Shown here: positions 12,513-25,893 of the stretch, in pieces
Position numbering within the stretch: position 1 is the first letter of the stretch
Layout: every line of letters starts with the position of its first letter
Origin: Silene conica
Taxonomy: Eukaryota > Streptophyta > Magnoliopsida > Caryophyllales > Caryophyllaceae
DNA length: 64,000 nucleotides
Assembly: GCA_029255685.2 (NCBI GenBank)
Contig: CM055312.2
Location: 56,268,202 to 56,332,201 of the forward strand
Reading direction: 5' to 3'
Notes under the pieces: generated by a model
The model's database searches: none
What the model was told of the DNA's origin: nothing
Seen by the model: only the letters and a program-made list of their open reading frames with translations
Program-made: the position numbers and the translations under genes

Positions 12513-15500
12513 TTTTTATCTGATTGAATCCGCTTGAGGCGTCCATGAAAGTCAGCATCTCTTGGCCTGATGTTGCATCCACCATGGCATCAATGTGTGG
12601 TGGGGGAAATGGGTCTTTCGGGCAGGCTTTGTTCAAGTTAGTGTAGTCTACACAGACTCTAACTCTTGTCATTCTTCTTTTTTACAACCACCACATTGGC
12701 CAACCAGTCCGGGTATATCAATTCTCTGAGATTACCCATATCTAGTAGTTTCTCAACTTCGATTAATTATCTCATTTCTTACGGTAGCAAATCTCCGTCT
12801 CTTTTGTTGCACGGGCTTGAAAAATGTGTCAATGTTGAGTTTATGAATAATAACATTAGCATTTATACCAGTCATATCAACAAGTGACCAAGCAAAATAA
12901 GACATCTTAGTTTTGAGAAAGTTAACCAAATCAGGCCTGACTGAGTCAGGTGCATCAGAGCCAACAAGTGCCTTCCTGTCAGGCTATTCTTGATTCAGGA
13001 CGACCTCTCCTTTCTCCATTTGTGATTCCGCAACATATGCACTCCTGACAGCCTGACAGCGGACTTTAATTGCTATGTCAGGGACTTACCCGTCTTTGAA
13101 GGTTTCAAAGTCTGCGAGTAACATTCCTAGGCTGTCTTCTGTTCTCCTCGGATAGTAGTTATCCCTCGTTCGGTTGGAATCTTTACACATTGATGGTATG
13201 TTGATGGGACAACTTTGACATTATGTATCCAAGGTTTGCCCAGGATCACATTATATGATGAGAGGCAATCTAGGACTCCAAATCTCTCGTAGGATGTGAC
13301 ACCTTCCGCATATGTTGGCAGGTTGATTTCTCCTAGTGTGACACCCCGCGATATTACATAAGAATAAACAAGTAACTTGCAGCGGAAATGTGATACTTTG
13401 AAAAACTTTCGACATATATAAATAAAACTTAATCGTGGAATATCAAAACAACATGCGGAAGATTGAAAGTAAAGAGAAAGTAAAACTTATACAAGGTAAT
13501 TGAAAATTTACAAGGGATAAGGTATCCCTCGATAGAAACATAATTTAAATCTAAGCTAATCGTAAATGGGTAACTGTCGAATAATCAACAATGCTCGCTA
13601 GCCACACGTCTTCCCCAAACAGCACCAACCTACATACATGAAACATGTACGCCACAGTCAGTGGGGAGTAACTCGAGGTTCTCCCGTCACTTTTTGTCTT
13701 AAAACACGTAAACGGTAATACAACATAACATAACATATACATATGAACATGCATATTCTTAAATAAGTAATCAAACATGATATATTCAAATATGACAATC
13801 ATAACCAAGGCATGAACGGTACGTCAAAACATGTGAAAACGGCATGAATCAACATGTGAAACATAATCAAAATCAATATATAAACTATTATCAAAACGGA
13901 TAATCAACCAAGTGAATGACTCAGCGGCCAACAACTAGGTGGCATGTTCACTCACACAAACAACAACCAAATCATCGACTCAGCGACCAACAACGAGGTG
14001 GCATGGCCAATCAAAGGAATAACACACAAGAATAGAATGAACGCCGTCAGGGAACATAACCGTTACCATTGACCACTAGATCGCATAACCACGACACTAG
14101 CTATCGGGACGCATAACCACGACACCAATTCTATGTATAGAGCATAACCGCAAACTATATATATGCCTAAGACCTGGCCAGACCTCTCAATGTAATAACC
14201 TACACCGAACGACACACGGGGACCGGAGCGCATAAAGCACGACCTCTAACTACGGGAGCGCATGAGCACGACCTCCGACCAATCCCAAACATAGATAAAT
14301 CCCATAACTTGGGTCGCATTAGTTCATTACAATGATACACAAATCGTACCACCGTTATCTATTCACAACCAAGGCAACATAACCGTCAGCAAAACAGTTT
14401 AGAATGACATAACCGTCACCCAGAACACAAGCAATGCAACATAACCGTTACCCGACTCAACTCAAGATAACCTAACCGTTATCAAACCACAAGCAAGGTA
14501 ACATAACCGTTACCCGACTCAACTCAAGACAACTTGACCGTTATGAAATCAACTCAAGCTAACATAACCGTTAACTAACTCATTTAACACATATGAGCCT
14601 CAAAATAAACAAGACAACGCTTAAGCTAGTTTCTAGAAGTTAATTTGAAGCGGGAGCCGGTTTCCCTTCCGGTTGCCCGGCCGGGGGGTCTTCCTCCTCA
14701 ACTCAACTTCTAAATACGGCTTAAACATTCATTCATACAACAACAACGGAAGCACTCAAGTATACGGCTCACATGAGTAATAAATAAAGAGAATTCATTT
14801 AATAAGTCTCATTCTACAAGTTTACATTTCATTCGGAAATAAAACAAACTAGAATTTGATGACAAGTCTAATATTGTAAGCATGTGAATTAAACAACAAA
14901 AGATGTACGTAATTCGACTCATGAATCATACATGATAAATATATACTTCCTAATACAAGTTTTATAATGATTTAACATACTCAAACGATGTCCGAACAAG
15001 CGGTCAAACAATGGATAAAACAGCCCCAAAAACAGCCAAAGCACTCGCCTAAAATAGCCTCGAGCGCAGGCTGTCGCGCCTGGCCGCAGGCCTGCGCATA
15101 GGGCCGCGGGCTGCGGTTCCCACGGGTGGCTGCCAGTCTGTTGCTCGGTCAGATTGCTTGCTTCTTGATTCTTTACTCGACAATGCAAGACGGTTATTAT
15201 ACGATATACACGACATGTCAAGCCAACCATTCCCACATATTCATCAACATTTAATCGTAAACAAGCGATAACAAGCAACGTTTAGCAACTAAATCATGGA
15301 TTAAAATCAATCGGAAATCACTATATTGATAAGACGAACTAAGCATGTGACGGATACTAGTTTGCCCATTAACCATAACCAACATTTATCATTCATTACT
15401 ACTAAATAACTCATGAATTTCGTCTCAATCGATTAAATGATGTACTAGACAACTCAATACACCATAATTTCAGAAATTAAACAACAATAACTATACACAA

Positions 15501-16990
15501 TCGATTTTTGACTTAAAGTCGAGTAACCTCTCAAAGTTACCTTTAAAGCTCTTCAAATCTTCAAAGAACTCTGCAATGAAGTCCAAGCATCCATTCTCAC
15601 CAACAAACAACAAGAAAAACGAATAAAAAACGTAACCCTAGAAAGACGGGTTTTCAGAAAACTCAACAAGACAGGGATTTGTTTACATCAAAAGAAGGAG
15701 GAGAAGGAGAAGGAGAGGAGAACTTACATGTAAAGAACTCGGAATTTGAGCGAGAAACGAGTGAGCTAGGGTCGGATTTGTGTCCATGGAGAAACACCAA
15801 CAATGGCATTTGGGGGTTTTGTGTTTGAAGAAGATGAAGGAATGAGTAGTGTGAAATAAAACACAACATAAGGGGTTATAAGTGGGTTTTGAGTCGGAAA
15901 TGACTCGGAATTCATTTAATGAGTCGGGATGACTCGGATTTGGCTAACTAAGACGGAAATAACATTTCAAGTCTATTATTACTCAAGATGGAACGAATTA
16001 TACAAATAAACCACAATTCATGAAATTATTTGACATACTTGTCATTTTCGAAAATTAAAGTCGAAACTTAAAAATTATAAAACTCGAAATATGATTTGAA
16101 ACTGAAATGCTTAAAATGAAATATTCAAATTATTAAAATATATTTACGAAATTTCAGGAAATATAAATTATTCTCGAAATTAAATTAAATCTTTAAATTT
16201 TATAGAACGGAAAATATCGGGGTGTTACACCTAGGGTACTTCTGAGTTTGCAACTGAATCCGACCAGGACGCTCGACTTATTGATGATTTATTTGATCTT
16301 CACTTATCTTCATAGTTTTCACTACATCCATCATTATCAGATTGATAAAGCTTCCTCCGTCTATCAAGATTTGGGAACTTTGGCTATGCCGATTTGCATA
16401 GTTATGACCAGGCTGTCAAGGTGTAAGTCTGGTACTCCCTGCAAATCAGAGTCGTCAAAAGTGAGAGCAGGTAATGAAGTAGATCTAAAGGAGATTGAAG
16501 TTTTGACTCCCTGACAACTTTCTTTGTTGTTGAGTTGGTTAGGCCGCAAATTTCGGAACCCCCATTTATGAATTTGACTTCGTAAAAGAGCGGAAAGGGA
16601 GGGGGTCCTCTTGTGTTCCCTTGACTTTTTTTTCATCTTTGTTTCCTGAATGCTGGATTATATCTTTCAGGTAGCCTTTCCTAAGCAGATACGCCACTTG
16701 CTTACTGAGCTGGATGCACTCCTCTGTGATGCGTCCAATGTCCTGATGAAATTCACACCATTTCGATGAGTCTCTCCTGGGGTTGTCAGATTTCTCTGGC
16801 CATCTGACTGTGTCACCCATGCCTTCTAGTTTTTTTATTAACCCTGCAGTCGAAATAGAAAAGTTATACTCAGGAATGGTTAGTAGATTAGAAGGGTTAC
16901 CTCGGTATTCTTGGACCATGTTGACTTCCAATCGTTCAGGACTAGAATATGGGGCGGATCTGGAATTGTTTCCTTTGTTTTTGGAGCTTT
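12513..16990 (-). pseudogene. Tat/Ogre-like Ty3/gypsy gag-protease-RT remnant
   Basis: These are minus-strand pieces in normal gag-to-pol order. Gag: 16566-16931 carries 'KWCEFHQDIG..TEECIQL' and 'YLLRKGYLKD', typical of the Tat group. Protease: 16235-16560 includes an 'LIDGGSFINLI'-like active-site region. The C-terminal protease part 'VILGKPWIH' lies at about 13205-13240, beyond an inserted solo LTR. RT: 12513-12672 begins 'RVCVDYTNLNKACPKDPF' and stops after 'GFNQIKM', where the copia LTR begins. Frames are broken, there is no integrase, and neither LTR is recognisable. It is an old dead element used as a target by younger ones. Confidence 0.8.
13337..16229 (-). mobile_element. Chromovirus-type solo LTR (2.9 kb)
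   Basis: It starts TGTGACACCCCGCG and ends GGGGTGTTACA. It is flanked by the 5-bp duplication CCTAG at 13332-13336 and 16230-16234. Shared blocks with the Tekay-like LTRs at 26365 and 40239 (same orientation) are the GCAGCGGAA start region, the 'cagtcagtggggagta' block and the 'ggagccggtttccc...ggttgcccg' block near 14654. It contains a tandem series of 'acataaccgtta' units (14040-14580). No internal region exists, so it is the recombination product of a full element. The 119-residue minus-strand frame at 14919-15278 lies in LTR sequence and has no recognisable domain. Confidence 0.88.
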
Positions 16991-18566
16991 TTATGTTGGT
17001 ACCTACTGAAATAACAATAATACTAGCGAATATAGCAAAAGTAATAACATTACTGACGGGAAAAATGAACAGTTAGCTAACCAATTGATATAAGGATAAT
17101 ATTTTATTTATTTAAATGTGCCAGTTTGACAAAATTAACGGGAATAATGACCTTAATCCTAAAAAATAGAGGGTGTAGTCAAAGAAACAATGATAACGAC
17201 AAAAGTAGTAAACGTAATAGTATTAACAACGAATGTTGTGGAAGTAACAATATTAACCGTAGCCCGTAGGTGTGGTGAAATGTGTCGTATCATGTGTTGA
17301 TAAATTTCTAGTCATTATACTTCCGATATATGTTACATAAAAAATATATCATACGTGCTCTCTCCAATTCTATATTTTCTCCGATGTTTCCTTATTCATT
17401 ATTTAGGTTTTCTTCTCTATTTCTTTTTTGGGATGATATGCGTGGCTCAAAATCAATGACATGTGAGGTAGTCTGTTTTGTGTCGGTTCAAATTCACTTT
17501 CTTACTTCTTGTGCAAGAAGGAAATGGGAAGAAAATCACAAATTCTCATTGAAGATGGACATTATCCGTCACAAGTTGAAGATGGATAGTGCCCCTTCAC
17601 AAAATGCAATTGGCACGACCCATAAAATGCTTCATTTTCCCTACTTTTCCTCCCACTTGCCCGGTTGTGAAAGAATACTATCCGTCTTCAGTTTGTGATA
17701 GATAGTATCCGTCACAAGCACGACTCTTTGAAAGAACATATGGAATATAAAGGAGTAAATTATAAATGTATAAGTTAGGCAAGTCTAATGTAAATTGAAA
17801 ATGTTGCAACAATCAGCGTAGGAATACATTAGCAACTTTCTATCTAGTAATTGATGACCGGACAAACTTTTTTCCGACAAAAGTAGAGATATTTGGGAAA
17901 AAAAACTGCAGAACCCTTCGGTTGATTCATTTATACATCCTCTTATGAAGGGAAAAAAACTTCCATCACCATCAACTTCAAAAGGACTAGCACTCTAGCA
18001 TCCCACAACCACAAGTACGGTTGATTCAATTATACATTCTAAAAACTTGCATCAACATCCAACTTCAAAGGATTATCATCCCACAAAGTATCTGTATGGA
18101 TATGTAAGCATACAAAAAATACCTCACCACCTCACCCCTCAACAGGGCTAACTATGCTAAAACAACGCCACAATAAGCACATCATTTCAATTTTTAACCG
18201 CTAACTAGAGCATCTGATTTTCACAGGAAATTCTCAAAAAAATAGAGTATACATGCAGAGTGCGCAAACAATGCGAACTTTTCTCTTCTCAATCATATGA
18301 TGGGGGCAGACAAATGACAAGGTTGCCACAAGATCTAACACCAATCTCACTATCAACCCTTAAAAGATACAATCAAACTTAAAACATTGAATAAGAACCC
18401 TCAACGTTTTTACAAATTATGCACAAACTAAACCAATTATGCCTACAGGAACATAGCAAGCCAAGCCTAGTCGATAATATAAACTCTTCTTTCGTCATGT
18501 TGAAGGTACTGCAACTCTGGAAGGTATGATACAAACCAAGAGAACCTCTTCATAGCTAAGATTTAT
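16991..18566. other. Intergenic stretch and probable SCAMP 3' UTR
   Basis: No gene or complete transposon recognised. 17919-18000 and 18017-18090 form an imperfect direct repeat starting 'cggttgattca' and ending 'atcccacaa'. 'atccgtcacaag' occurs near 17567 and 17709 with related inverted motifs, suggesting a decayed MITE. The last few hundred bases before 18566 should include the 3' UTR of the minus-strand SCAMP gene; its end cannot be placed. Confidence 0.4.
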
Positions 18567-21500
18567 TTACTTGTGCCCTCGGAAATACATGTATACTTTC
18601 TGCAATATATCAACAAATGTATTTAGGGACAGTTGAGATGTAGCCGAGAGCTTAGATGCTAACAAGGTAGTGATAATTGCACTAGTTTGGTAGTGAGACT
18701 GCGCTAGTTAAAGACACATTATTGTCAATCAAACTTGACTAGTTTGTAACACACTAACAAAGCACATTGCAGATAAACAGGAAAAACATACATAGACGGA
18801 TTCAATGCATTAAAAAATATAATCAAGTGTTGGGATTGCATGTAAATAATCCTAAATTCAAAAGATGTGATGATTAGAAGTCTCTTTACGACAACAATGA
18901 AAATGGAGGAAGCAGATTGTATTAACATATCTCGTGTTTCACTCTTCCTAGTTATTTCTATCTAAAAATGTAACTGCTTAGTTTATGGTGAAGGGTTCTT
19001 GTCTTCTTGATGCAGAAGATATACAGTTTGAGATGACGTTTGTGATTTTTAGTTTTTGCACCTTTATTTATAAAAGAAGAAATTTATAGGCGTGCAAAAA
19101 TATGCAACTCTACACAGTAAAATATCAAATTCAAGTCATTCCACAACTTTTAAACAGTAAAAGAAAAGAGATAAAACATATAAAATATACTCTGTAGATA
19201 CTATCACTCTATCAGCACATTTACTATATTAGTATGGCAAAGACCAAGAAAAAACATACGGAGTAGAAAATAAGTTGAAATGAGTGTTTTTTGTATCGAA
19301 GGTTGAATTTAGTGTGAGAATGCATTTCAGAGAAAGTGAGGTATTGTCATACAAATATAGTAAAGCATAAAAACTGTCCCCTCGTAGTACATCTGTCCTG
19401 TGGGAATGTGCATATGTTTCAAATTTGGAGCTTAATTCTCAATAAATAAACAAATGAAGGTACAAGCATTCTCACCTGAAGAACCCACAAGCTCAAAAGT
19501 GTCTCCAAGCAAAATAAGGCAAACCCAATTAAGTAGAAAATCTGCAGAAGGCAAGATAAGACAGCTTAACGGTATATCCAGAATAAGGTTTCTAGGTTTC
19601 TTCATACACCAAAAAGTCAAAAAGCGATAACTACAAAAGCAAATTTATGCACAGCCATAATCATAACAAGCCATGGTATGTGTTTCTTAAGAAATCAAGT
19701 TGATGTGTAGCCAGTAAAAAGCAAACAAGCCTTGATATGAAAAATGTCACATGTCAGACAAAAGCTGATATATTGAATGCTATTCAACTAATCAGTGGTC
19801 TGTTTTGGTAGAGAAAATTGGAATAGGTAAGCAGCCAAAGAGCCAAATAAACTGTTCCAATATCATAAACGTTGAATATGGTTTGATGTTTGTCAGAGAA
19901 TTACGTTACTTTAGTGACACTAAAAAGTCCCATAAAGCTAAGACACAAATTTGATTTCCAATAAAAATCATAGGAACGGTTAAATAACGGACACAAAAGA
20001 CACAGAACCGAAAGTAACAACACAAATAATTCTGTAACTCTTGTCTTTTTGAGTCTTCTCACAAACGAGATGTAGTAGCACAACAATGCTGGACATCCTA
20101 TATAAAAAGACAAGAATAAGACGAGAATAGTAAAAAAAAAAGAAACTAACCCCAACCAAGGCATGATGAGGGAACACAGTGATGGCTGCAAGGATGCCCC
20201 TGAAAATTGAAGTACAGATAATCAGTGACTACCAAACTGCAATGAAGCAGCTAAGCGCAGCATAGGTAAAAACAGCTAATTCAAAAATATTCTGTGAAAT
20301 CAACAGAGCTAAAACCCACAGTAACCATCTCAACCTCCACAGCAACCCCATCCACACAGAAAAGTGTAAATTTAAGGTGAAGTTGAGGGAGAAAACTCAA
20401 GTTACTGTCAGTTTGGCTGGGATGACTTATGAGTGACTCCTTAAAGGTGTTTGTGAAACTTGAGTTAACGAAAAGTAGTGTTTCATGAGGATGACCGTTT
20501 TACACCTGATGCTAAAATGTTGAGGCATCATTTTAGGAATATCATTTCTTAAATAGCCATTATAACATCATACACCTCTGCAATAGTTGTTACTTTTTGG
20601 CTTCATGTTCCGCGATGCAATACATAGTAGAGTGCTTAAACATGCCATAACAGACTACCCCTCTCTTAATGGGGGGGGGGGAGAGAGAAGGTCATCACGG
20701 ATCTGATAGTATCATAGACTATTGTAACATATTCGTGAGAAACTTACGTCAGTGACTCCCCATGAAACACAATCGGAGGGGCAATTGCAGCAAAGATGCA
20801 AAAAAGAATATGCAGCTGCATCAGGGAAAAAACATTTCAGGATAGCCACTGGATATATAGAAAAACACATGGACTTTCTTATTATGTGAGAACTCACCAG
20901 GTACGTCATGAAAAACCAGCCAAACTTAAAGGCACTGTCCTCCCTGAATACACAAAGTGACAGTTATCATAGTGTCATACAATCTCTCGTCCTTCGCAGG
21001 ATAAGCCATTAAAAAGTTACTCCCTCTATTCAATAATGTCATGCCATACTCCCATCAATGGAAAATTTACTTTGTTCCAATATATGATATTTGGTATTTT
21101 TTTTGCTTTATTTCCTATATTTGGTATGTTTTAGAATGCAAAATTATCAAATTATTCTCGTGACAAGACTGACAACTAAATATTTAAAAATGTTGTCACC
21201 ATTCTCATGACCTAGTTCCTTAACCACTTATTTATAATTAACCCACCAACTATGTTATTGACTTACTTCAAACGACACTTCACTCTCGAAGCCACTGACC
21301 TTTGTTGGACATGAGGTACTCATGGACATGGGTATGACACTTTTCCTTCAGGAAACAAAAAAAGGCTTGCATGACAAAATTTAAGAAAAAGGCCTCTGTA
21401 TGAAGCATTTTGCATGTTCAAAAAGATATTAAGCCTTATTTCTCAAAATTCTTTAGTCTCTATTGCACTTTCAAAACTCTAAAAAAATTATTTATAATAA

Positions 21501-24500
21501 ATATTGTAGGTCAGTGACCAAACCCTGAATCTCCTATCATCAATTGGTTTTAGGATTGCTCCTTATTGAGATTATGAAGTGGGCTCTCTTCTCCTTATGG
21601 GTGTGGACCACAACCGTTTTCGTAGTTTAAGATACATGAGGGGTCAGAAGCATCAGTGAATCACAAGCAATACTTGCACAATCTTCATTAGGAAAGAGAA
21701 TAAAGAGGATGTTAAGTACAATTAGTTACCTCATTGCCCGATAAAGTGGTCGGTACCACAGCACATACGACAACGGAACACCAAGTAGAGCATATATTGT
21801 CGCAAGAAAAAATATTTTGACGCCTGAAATACCAAAGGCAGTCAGAATGATGACATTAACAACAGTTAAAAATAATCATATAGAGAAAAAGGACAAGCTT
21901 TCAGAAATCACCTCCTCCACGAATCCAACAGACAGTGATTGCAACTATATTGAACACAAGACAAAGGATTATTCCTGCACAAACATAACCAAATCAGTAC
22001 GCCAAATGAGATAATAGGTGTCAGCTCCACCATAAAAATTCATCTGTAGAATAAAAATAATGCAGAAATAGAGTAGGAAAAAAGATCAAGAAACGCGCTG
22101 CTATTGATAACTGACATGAACATACATATGCAAATATTACAACTGAGAATGCCGAAACCATGTTTTAAAGTCTCAATCAAGAAGCTACTTTGAAAATGAA
22201 ACGGTAACATAGTTTTAAGTAACTGAGGAATGAAAAATGATGCACATCTTCCAAACCTGCCTTTTGCAACCAGACAGACAATATACATTGTGATAGATTT
22301 AAGCAGATTCTCGAGCACACAGCTGTAGTTTTTTGCGTTCATATATTGATAATTGAGCAAAAGGAATTTATGTTATGAACAATATACAGTAGTAGAGATA
22401 GTCCGCTTCTAGTTAACCATCTATTACACCATAAGTATCACACAAAGCTTTTGTTTTTATATCAGAAGTTGAATAGAACTCAGTTAATCTCAGCTATATC
22501 ATGACAGTATGACCAACTGAGCACCAAAGATTTCGAGCGGGTCTCACGGCAATGTCTGTCAGGGCTACTGGATATGACATAAGAATGGTTTCCATATAAG
22601 TGCTACTGCCTAGTACTTCCACAGTTGTACTACTAGTGTCTGTCACCCAACATTAAATAGCAGAGCTATGGCTATAGTCCACAAGTCATGACTGCGCATG
22701 AAGTACTATTTAGAACTCCCTGACCTTCCATTTAAATTTTCATATAAAAAAGCATCTCAGATTTGTGACAAGATTCACTAAAAGCTTAGGATGAAAGGAA
22801 ATATCTCACAATAGAGAGTACTTTGTTCACCAGAAACAAGCTTGACTAAGCCTCACAAAAGAATAGAGGCCAGAGCCAACATGCCAAAACTTCAAAAAGA
22901 AAAAGGAGTTGCAAAAACTACAAACTTAAAACTCAAAAGAACTACATACCTAACCAACTTGCAAATGCCAAATACTGTAATTTCTGGGCATGAACAGGAA
23001 TTTCATTGGCTATATCATGGTGTATGATCGGTAAGAGAGGTGGCCAATTTTTCTCTTCTGTGGCGGGTATATTAGCTGAATAAAAATAATTAACCAATCA
23101 GCCAAGCAAGCAGATAGAAACCAAGATTTGAAGAAACTATTACAGCATTACAGCATCAATCCAGGAAATTCTCTAAATTAAGAAGAATGTACGCATTAGA
23201 ATATCAATTGATTCACTAGCCTCTAGAAACAGCTTCTTCTCTCCTCTTGATGTCCTGCAGTAGGGAAATTGCATACATTTCTAGTCAGATGAAAAACAAG
23301 ATAGATAGATCATCATTACAACATTAACAAAACTACAATAGACATACTTGGATGATTAGCTATGTATAAATGAATGGTAAAACTAACCAATTCTTTTCTT
23401 CTGAGATCAGCTTCCCAGTCAGCAATTTCTTTTTCTCTATTCTTTGAACCCTACATCAATCAAACAAAATGACTTTCAAAATTACTTAGAGAAAACCTAA
23501 TCCAGTAGCTTAAGACTGACAGATCCATTACATTCATTGTATCCAAAGGTACATCATCAGTCGCATCGTGTTTCTGCCCGAAACCGAAGGTTGGGAGACG
23601 GAACTTGGAGCCAGTAGCAGATGGACCATTCTGTAGAAAGAAATAGTAGAAGTTGCATGAATAAGTAAACAATCACTAAAACAACCACCTCAATTTCAAA
23701 CAGCAAATTCATTGACCAGAATAGCATAATAGACCAACTAGTGATTGTTGTCTTCTAAATGCTTTTAGCAGCAAAATTAACATCCACACAAAATAAAGAA
23801 CACTTCGATGACAAAAATTACAATTTAACATGGAGCACAATTATACAATTGCGCTTTCCTACTAGTAAGGCAATGGCCCTTTTTACATCCCCTTCCTATA
23901 ATATTCGTTGCACCGTATTTTCTGTAAATGTTGTCTTCTATACAATTATTTTCTTTATTATGTTCGGAGGAGTAACTTTTGGCAGCATACCACAAAATCC
24001 GAGTTTTAATCAAAGCTATTTGAGTAAATAACAAACTTCCATTTCCATCTCCAAACAATCAAAGAAATACATTACTGCAAGACAGCTTGTACAAACAAGA
24101 CAATCTCTTTAAACAAAATTAAGGGGTTGTTTGGTTCACTCTTTAGGAAAAGAATGGATTGGGATGAGAAACCATAGTAGTATGAGGTTGCAACTCCATA
24201 CCTTTCAAAATATGTTTGGTTCATTAGAAAAATAAGCATAAAGGAATGGAGTTTGAATCCATGGGGAGGAGGTGGGTATGGGATTACAAGGGGTTGGGGT
24301 GGAATGAGGATCCTGATGGATTCCAGCTCCATTCCAAAATGTCCCAACCAAACACTAGAATCTCTTATTGCGATATATCCAACAAAGCTATGAGTACAGC
24401 AGTAATAGTACAAGGCACTGTCCTCATGATTACAAACAAGACATCCTGAAGCATTTGGTATTCATAATCCAAGAAAATGCGCAAGACCTCAGGCATCTTC

Positions 24501-25230
24501 AAATCTCAGTATCTTTACAGCAAAGAGTAAAACGCTGAGAAACAGGCCTAATAGTTTATGGGGCAGTATATTCTCCTAACTGAAGTCCATTTACAAAATC
24601 CTCTAATTCTAATGTCATGTTTCCATAGTCGAAACCAAACTAATTATCTAACAAAAGTAACTTTGAATCTTACCGTTTGCACATCTCATTGTCCATTTTC
24701 GGGAGAGTAAGTGCTGATGAAGATAGTATGCGTTATTATTGTGAAAACTAAGCTATAAAAATACTCTAACTAAGCTATAAAAATACTCTGAAATCCAACA
24801 GTTTGTGCATCAATACGAGAAGTATTGTCATCTCAGACTCGCATCCATAGCCTAATATGCAAATGAGCTGAATTACTACGTTGATCCTAACATTGTCGAT
24901 TATTTATTTACGCATGTTTCCAACCCAAATTCCTACACAATGCAATAACTAGGGTTTCTAATTTCTCAGATCCAGATCAAGCATAAGCGCAAACCCACAT
25001 TGCGAAAATGGAAATTAAATAAAAACATAAGGAGTAAATTATTATATAGCATCGGAGGAATCAAATAAAGATCCAGATTTAATAATTATCTAATAAAAGA
25101 GAGCAGATCTAATAATCTAATAATAGAAACTACTAAAGTAGGAGCACATAAAAATAATAGTACGAGAAAAGTAGGGAGAAATAGAGAAAATTACAGCAAA
25201 AGGATTAACGTCATCTTGATGAGAAGACAT
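18567..25230 (-). CDS. SCAMP: Secretory carrier-associated membrane protein (SCAMP)
   Basis: Twelve coding exons on the minus strand: 25195-25230, 23532-23630, 23388-23450, 23221-23254, 22950-23075, 21912-21974, 21730-21823, 20898-20943, 20748-20815, 20151-20199, 19476-19541 and 18567-18599 (stop TAA). They sum to 777 nt, or 258 residues, with phases matching at every junction. Residues 1-12 carry a single NPF motif (9-11), the EH-domain-binding signal of SCAMPs. Residues 46-78 are charged and coiled-coil-like ('[16 protein letters not shown]'). Then come 'EEKNWPP' (84-90) and four membrane segments at about 112-134, 144-162, 179-199 and 222-246. The signature cytosolic loop '[10 protein letters not shown]' (163-172) lies between membrane segments 2 and 3. 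SCAMPs are tetraspan proteins of post-Golgi and plasma-membrane trafficking. The C-terminal tail is only about ten residues. Intron 4 has a GC donor; all others are GT-AG. Intron 1 (1,564 bp) holds a MITE. Exons were joined by eye from splice sites and family conservation. Confidence 0.93.
24123..24360. mobile_element. Harbinger-like MITE in SCAMP intron 1
   Basis: The left end is GGGGTTGTTTGGTTCACTC at 24123, after 'TTAA'. The right end is an inverted CCAACCAAACACTA near 24355. The interior repeats 'ggaatgga', 'tccattcc' and 'catggggaggag', which pair across the element. GTTTGGTT ends are typical of PIF/Harbinger-type MITEs. The right boundary and target duplication are not exact. It is wholly intronic and leaves the splice sites intact. 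Confidence 0.6.
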
Positions 25231-25430
25231 GGTAGTGAAATTAGGGAAGAACTAGGGTTTAATCGGCGAAGAAATCGGGATTAATTAGAGAGAAATGCAG
25301 CCGAAACTCTCTCAAAGTGTAAAGAGTTTCAGTAGGTGGTGGTGGTGAAGTGAGAGTCAAGTGTGAGCAACCGGAAGAGAAAGCGTTTTGACTGACAGCT
25401 TTGACGGTTTGTTACCCTGCCACGTGCTCC
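25231..25430 (-). promoter_or_regulatory. SCAMP 5' UTR and proximal promoter
   Basis: Sequence directly upstream of the ATG (complement of 25228-25230). A telo-box AAACCCTA occurs on the minus strand at 25253-25260, about 25 bp from the ATG and probably in the 5' UTR; these are frequent near the start of plant housekeeping genes. A palindromic G-box CACGTG lies at 25421-25426, about 190 bp upstream of the ATG. No clear TATA box was identified. The transcription start is not determinable here. Confidence 0.5.
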
Positions 25431-25893
25431 CATAATTTCTTGTACGGAAAAGTTAGTATAGATGGCAATGGTAGGATCTAGACGGAATTCTATATAATCC
25501 ATATTTAGATCAATTTTAAAATGATATATTCAGATTTTACTCTTATTCTTAGGATCCAAATTTTGTAGATTTATATCCGTATACTAAAGATTTGGGTAGG
25601 ATCTGTGTAAAATTCAGATCCGTCAATCTCAAAGGATACATTCAAATGAAACCGCCACCAAGTCAATACTATACACTATTTCACTTTACTTGTCAATTAG
25701 AGATGATGTTTTAGTCGAATTACACTTTATTAGCTTCATCGGTTTAAAAATCATAGTCCAAAAGAAACAAAAAGAGTGTACAAAGTGTTAAAAAGTCTTG
25801 TAGCAACTTACCAATAAGGTTTACAAACCACAAAATAATTATAATTCCAACAATTCATAATAAAACAAATTATTCAAACAAACTAAACACTAA
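25431..25893. other. Upstream intergenic region, possible MITE remnant
   Basis: No gene. 25458-25640 is rich in 'ggatct/agatcc' and starts 'tagatggcaatgg'. A related, inverted block ending 'ccattgtcatctcta' occurs at about 46260-46427, on the other side of the transposon nest. Both look like hAT-type MITE ends, but no 8-bp duplication is visible. 25640-25893 is AT-rich with nothing recognised. Confidence 0.35.

Noticed and set aside
14919..15278. 119-residue minus-strand frame
   Set aside because: It lies inside a solo LTR with clear ends and target duplication. No domain, signal peptide or splice context supports a gene.
17385..17720. Frame of 122 residues at 17330-17698
   Set aside because: It contains direct and inverted copies of 'atccgtcacaag' and no recognisable protein motif, so it looks like a decayed repeat.
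21020..21300. Possible Stowaway MITE in SCAMP intron 7 (TACTCCCTCTATTC start)
   Set aside because: Only the left end resembles Stowaway. No inverted right end or TA flank could be located.
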